Shown here: positions 62,531 to 64,000 of the stretch, piece after piece
How the letters are laid out: each line of letters starts with the position of its first letter
How positions within the stretch are numbered: position 1 is the stretch's first letter
Assembly: GCA_015179125.1 (NCBI GenBank)
Contig: WHVA01000013.1
Location: 124,001-188,000, forward strand
DNA from: Gautieria morchelliformis
Lineage: Eukaryota > Basidiomycota > Agaricomycetes > Gomphales > Gomphaceae
Length of the DNA stretch: 64,000 nt
Reading direction: 5' to 3'
Notes under the pieces: model-generated
What the model was told of the DNA's origin: nothing
Database searches by the model: none
The model's input: the letters and a program-made list of their open reading frames with translations, nothing else
Made by a program: the position numbers and the translations under genes

Positions 62531-63950
62531 TGCATGTATCCTGCATACCTTGACTCCAGCAATCCATGCCATCTCCCTCACCTGCTGGAACAGAATATAC
62601 CCATTCTTGGCTTGTCCTTACCTGATTGCCTCACTGAAAGTTAAAGCCACCAACTGTGGTGATTGATGCCTCATGACATGTGTTTCCTGAATCTCATGTG
62701 CATTGAGGCTGTATCAAGACCATAACAAGAAGAGCTCATCTCAGATTCCAGCTGCTTGTCTCTTAATGCTTGGTGAGCCATGGCTTGGCATTTGCACTTG
62801 AGTGCCTGGTTTGCCTCGTCTGCCTTGAGGTGACGCTCATGGGTGTGAGGGATATGAAGCAAGAAGGGCCTCTGGAGTTTGACTGAGAAGTCCAGTGGAA
62901 ATAGGTCCAGTAGTTGCAAAAGCTGAAGAGGCAATATGAACATCTGGAAGTTGAGGACCAGATGTGAAGTTGATGGATAGTTTGTCACAATTAATTGAAG
63001 GATTTGTGATACAAAGCCAAGGTAGTCCCAAAACAATTGGTGCATTAGGGTGAGGACAAGTACCCAGGAGATGGATAGATTGTGTTGATAAGAATTAGCA
63101 AAGGAGATTTGTGTATTGGCTGCTTTGTTGATAAATCCTGAAGTAGTAGGTTTTCCATCAAAAAGGGGGAGCAAGATAAGTTGTAGAAGGGAGGTGAGAG
63201 GAAGTTGATTCACAAGGGAAAAATCAACGAAACTTGATATAGCACCTAAGTTGATAAGAGCTGGAATAGTTTGAGATATCGCAGGGAGAGAAACTGGGAT
63301 GAGGAAGGAAGTGGTAGATTCCAAACTAAGGGCTGCCAATAGACAAGTTAATTTGACTGGTAGGGGAAATGTAGCATGACCCAGAGCCCCCTCAAGCACA
63401 TCAGGGTTGCCTAATTGTTTTCCTGATGAATGTCCAAAATGGAGGCTTTAGGAATGAGTGCAACTGGTTTAGAGTCTGTGTCACAAATACACCACCAGGC
63501 AAACAGCCGTCAGCAGACACCACAACCAAGGCAGAGGTGAAGACACATACCAGGCCAAGACATCAACCTGAGAGCCACAGCCACAGTCCAGAGGATGCCA
63601 CACCAAAGTGAAGGGTTGTCTGCTTTGAAAGGGAAGGGAAGGGGATGGCAGGGTCATGGAGGGCAGAATTGCACAGCTTGTTCTGACAAAACTGGGCCTG
63701 ATGCGAACAATCATCTCAGGACACAGCTAGTCAGGATGGTACCAAGTGCATGATAACCTGTTCAACATCAACAAGGGCATGTTTCTGCTGTTCTGACCTA
63801 GTTATACAACATCCTCCAGGCTCTTTCAAGCATGCCTGATGTGCATATACAAACATCGGTGCACATCCTGACTTGACAATAGATATCCACCATCCCCTCA
63901 GCTCATATGTGAGTAAGCAACAACATATCCTGCAGAGGACGCCAGGGTGG
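62531..63950 (-). mobile_element. Repeat C, copy 2: old gypsy remnant, uninterrupted
   Basis: It is collinear with 23941-27140 but lacks the three LTR insertions, so it preserves their empty sites. Minus-strand reading (63399 to 62671) keeps a decayed retropepsin pattern: IPALINLGAISSFVDFSLVN (DSGA decayed to NLGA), PLFDGKPTTSGFI, and VLGLPWL-like remains in another frame. It is not functional. Confidence 0.85.
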
Positions 63951-63979
63951 GGAGTGGCACGGGGCAGTTCAGCACGTAC

Positions 63980-64000
63980 ACGAGGCCGCCGAGGAGCTGG
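63980..64000 (-). pseudogene. Second YIPF6-like gene fragment at window edge
   Basis: The same 17-nt exon as 27191-27207, here reading LLGGLV, with donor GTACGT (63974-63979) and an acceptor CAG at 63997-63999. The adjoining intron sequence continues into repeat C as in copy 1. The rest of the gene would lie beyond the window. Confidence 0.55.

Noticed and set aside
1-64000. tRNA or rRNA genes
   Set aside because: No cloverleaf with A and B boxes and no conserved rRNA segment was noticed. The initiator-tRNA match belongs to copia PBS sites.

Overview
This window comes from a filamentous basidiomycete, most likely an Agaricomycete. The few host-like genes carry very short GT-AG introns (46-69 nt). 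The dominant sequences are Ty3/gypsy chromoviruses and Ty1/copia elements with Agaricomycete-like protein sequences, together with Agaricomycete-type accessory families such as BTB/POZ proteins and an integrase-fold protein with an HIDGHHK motif. No tRNA, rRNA, CRISPR array or bacterial-type operon was seen. All family assignments come from reading motifs, not from database searches.

Layout. Positions 1-23756 form a deep nest of LTR retrotransposons. A degenerate gypsy element (3' end at 22953-23756) hosts an old gypsy copy called G2' here (72-280 and 20898-22952). G2' hosts a younger relative, G2 (281-20897, minus strand, TSD CAAGG). G2 hosts a copia fragment (copia-1, 4297-5238). Copia-1 abuts gypsy element GypA-1 (5239-16715, plus), and GypA-1 hosts a complete copia element (copia-2, 10639-15884, minus, TSD CCTCC). 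G2 has an additional long ORF between pol and its 3' LTR.

Positions 23941-27140 and 62531-63950 are two copies of an old gypsy remnant (repeat C). The first copy carries two solo-LTR insertions of one family, one of which contains a copia solo LTR. All three insertions have readable TSDs and empty sites preserved elsewhere in the window. Each repeat C copy is joined to the same exon of a YIPF6-like (Yip1 domain) gene, at 27191-28046 and 63980-64000.

Positions 28494-34026 hold a decayed pogo-type transposase gene with a SAP-like domain and a tandem-repeat tail. It is split by a non-autonomous relative of G2 (30201-33066, TSD AACGT) whose interior is an array of covarying hairpins. A GypA solo LTR follows (34095-34572), then about 2 kb with little recognisable content. 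A decayed copia element (copia-3, 36765-41279), a BTB/POZ pseudogene, an integrase-fold gene and several unrecognised spliced genes (42813-48573) come next.

The right end holds two copies of another gypsy family in inverted orientation (GypB-1 at 48574-51717; GypB-2 at 53240-55579 plus 61819-62525). GypB-2 is interrupted by an intact, very young GypA-2 (55580-61818, minus, TSD GTCAG, LTRs differing at one visible base). GypA-2 encodes complete gag and gag-less pol ORFs and is the only element here that looks fully competent.

How the parts relate: GypA and GypB both appear to prime reverse transcription from their own 5' RNA end, because matching motifs in the LTR and in the PBS covary. The copia elements instead have a PBS matching the anticodon arm of initiator tRNA-Met. 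The most unusual signal is that the G2 lineage, including its non-autonomous derivative, is packed with short perfect hairpins whose stems covary between copies.
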